A stretch of 8,222 bases of DNA from Candidatus Sumerlaeota bacterium (GTDB lineage Bacteria; CG03; SLGR01): contig SLGR01000010.1 of assembly GCA_007136585.1 (NCBI GenBank), forward strand, positions 1-8,222, in the 5' to 3' direction. The notes beneath the pieces were generated by a model. It ran no database searches and was not told where the DNA came from. It worked only from the letters and a program-made list of their open reading frames with translations. Positions 6,962-8,222 of the stretch are shown here, piece after piece (position 1 is the first letter of the stretch; the number at the start of each line of letters is the position of its first letter). The position numbers and the translations under genes are program-made.

Positions 6962-8222
6962 ATGAAACGGTATTTAATATATTTTCTGATAACGGTAATA
7001 TACTCCGGGCCTATTTTCGCCAGGGATATAACCGTATATACGGTCCGGGGGCGGGAGACACGGGCGGTCCGGGGGGAGCTGATAGTAAGGTTCAGGAGCG
7101 GCCTCTCAGATGCTGAAAGAGAGGCGATAATTGAGAGCCGCGGCGCCGTAAAGGTCAGGGACTTGCGGACCCCCGGTTCGGTCAAAGTGGAGGTTCCGGG
7201 GGATGCCCTTGAAAGTATTATGGCGGCTCTTGAAGCTGACCCCGGGGTTAAGTACGCAGAGCCCAATATGATATTCACTTCTCAGAAACTTCCCGGTATT
7301 TACGGGGACATCCAGGATCTTGAGAGCGCCCAGTGGGGTCTTGCCAGGGTCCAGGCCCCTTCGGCCTGGGAGGTGGATACAGGCTCCGGGAAAGCTGTCA
7401 TAGCCGTTATAGACAGCGGCATAGATCTCACTCATCCGGATTTAAGTGAGAATATATGGAGGAACCCGTTTGAGGAGGCGGACGGGACAGATACCGCAGG
7501 AAACGGGTATGAAGACGATATATACGGATGGAACTTTGTTGATGATAACAACAACCCCAACCCCCCGAATACTAATGAGAACCACGGCACCCACGTTGCA
7601 GGTATTGCCGCAGCCTCCGGAAGCCTCGGGGCTGTGGGTATGAGCTGGGGAAACCTTATAATGCCGCTTCGGGCCCTTGCGGGTAGTGAGGGAACGACGG
7701 TGGATATAGTAGAGGCCATAGAATATGCCGCTGATAACGGCGCTGATGTGATCAATATGAGCCTGGGCGGAGATAAAAACCTGCTCTTAAGGGACGCTGT
7801 CAATTATGCTTACGGGAAAGGTGTTCTTATTGTTGCCGCCAGCGGCAACACGCATCCTCTGCCCATAGCGTATCCTGCGGCCTATGAGAACGTCATAGCC
7901 GTAGGAGCTTCAGATAAAGATGATCTCAGGGCCCCTTTTTCGTGTTATATTCCCCCTACTCACGGGTACAGGATTGACCTTGTCGCTCCCGGGGTTGATA
8001 TTTATTCAACGCTTCCCGGAGATACCTACGGGGAGAAACCCGGGACCAGTATGGCGGCTCCCTTTGTCGCGGGTCTTGCCTCTCTTATTATATCCTACAA
8101 AAACGACAGGGGTATACCGTGGAGTAATGATGAGGTTTGGCGTATACTCATTCAGAACGCGGACGGGCTTAACGGAGGCGGGTACCCCGTCCGGGATGAC
8201 GAGACCGGGTACGGAAGGATAA
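6962..8222 (+). CDS. Secreted pre-pro-subtilase (peptidase S8), paralog of the upstream protease (3' partial)
   Basis: The reading frame from ATG 6962 stays open to the window end (420 codons visible), so the gene is cut at its 3' side. No Shine-Dalgarno sequence precedes the ATG; the leader is A/T-rich (AAAATAAATTT). MKRYLIYFLITVIYSGPIFA is a signal peptide. A fervidolysin/I9-type prodomain spans about 35-105 (GELIVRFRSG, then VKYAEPNMIF). The catalytic domain begins near 124: Asp151 in VIDSGID, His211 in HGTHVAG, oxyanion Asn296 in AASGN and nucleophile Ser363 in PGTSMAAPF, so all catalytic residues are present. A Gly/Asp/Asn-rich loop at about 171-198 (NGYEDDIYGWNFVDD) is typical of calcium-binding loops in related subtilases. 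It aligns with the 4400-6004 protease through prodomain and catalytic domain. Whether it also carries a sorting domain lies beyond the window. It probably has its own promoter, given the 88-bp AT-rich gap. Confidence 0.93.
   Translation, partial: MKRYLIYFLITVIYSGPIFARDITVYTVRGRETRAVRGELIVRFRSGLSDAEREAIIESRGAVKVRDLRTPGSVKVEVPGDALESIMAALEADPGVKYAEPNMIFTSQKLPGIYGDIQDLESAQWGLARVQAPSAWEVDTGSGKAVIAVIDSGIDLTHPDLSENIWRNPFEEADGTDTAGNGYEDDIYGWNFVDDNNNPNPPNTNENHGTHVAGIAAASGSLGAVGMSWGNLIMPLRALAGSEGTTVDIVEAIEYAADNGADVINMSLGGDKNLLLRDAVNYAYGKGVLIVAASGNTHPLPIAYPAAYENVIAVGASDKDDLRAPFSCYIPPTHGYRIDLVAPGVDIYSTLPGDTYGEKPGTSMAAPFVAGLASLIISYKNDRGIPWSNDEVWRILIQNADGLNGGGYPVRDDETGYGRI

Noticed and set aside
7920-8222. 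Plus-strand open frame at the right edge
   Set aside because: It is out of frame with the second subtilase, whose conserved GTSMAAPF motif runs through the same stretch.

Overview
The window is one strand of a diderm bacterial chromosome or contig. It carries six consecutive plus-strand genes, all apparently for the cell envelope. The first gene is cut by the left edge and the last by the right edge. Coding density is very high: gaps are 19, 41 and 39 bp, then a 4-bp ATGA overlap, and only one longer AT-rich gap of 88 bp. Four of the six products look like outer-membrane beta-barrels, and the other two are secreted subtilisin-family (S8) proteases. The host is therefore Gram-negative-like. 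The combination of PorV-like barrels, a FlgD/type IX-like C-terminal domain, moderately high GC and heavy use of AGG (Arg) and ATA (Ile) codons suggests the FCB group or a candidate phylum of the Omnitrophota/Elusimicrobiota kind. That placement is a guess; no marker gene is present.

Left region (2-3062): two adjacent genes join beta-barrels to ComEA-type helix-hairpin-helix (HhH) domains in opposite orders. The first ends a PorV-like barrel and then adds HhH, a Pro/Glu-rich repeat linker and a second HhH. The second has a signal peptide, two HhH domains separated by an acidic linker, and then a barrel of about 520 residues. In both, topology would place the HhH domains in the periplasm.

Middle region (3104-6873): a FadL/OmpP1-like barrel is followed by a pre-pro-subtilase with an intact Asp/His/Ser triad and a C-terminal FlgD-like/T9SS type A-like domain. 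Its stop overlaps the start of a small PorV-like barrel gene.

Right region (6874-8222): an AT-rich intergenic stretch with a promoter-like hexamer and a short direct repeat precedes a second subtilase. This protease is paralogous to the first and runs off the window before any C-terminal domain could be seen.

A reasonable joint reading is an envelope locus that secretes processed proteases, perhaps through a type IX-like route with PorV-type partners, next to a pair of barrel proteins that may hold DNA-binding-type HhH domains under the outer membrane. The sequence directly supports the architectures. The secretion route and the DNA-binding role are inference.
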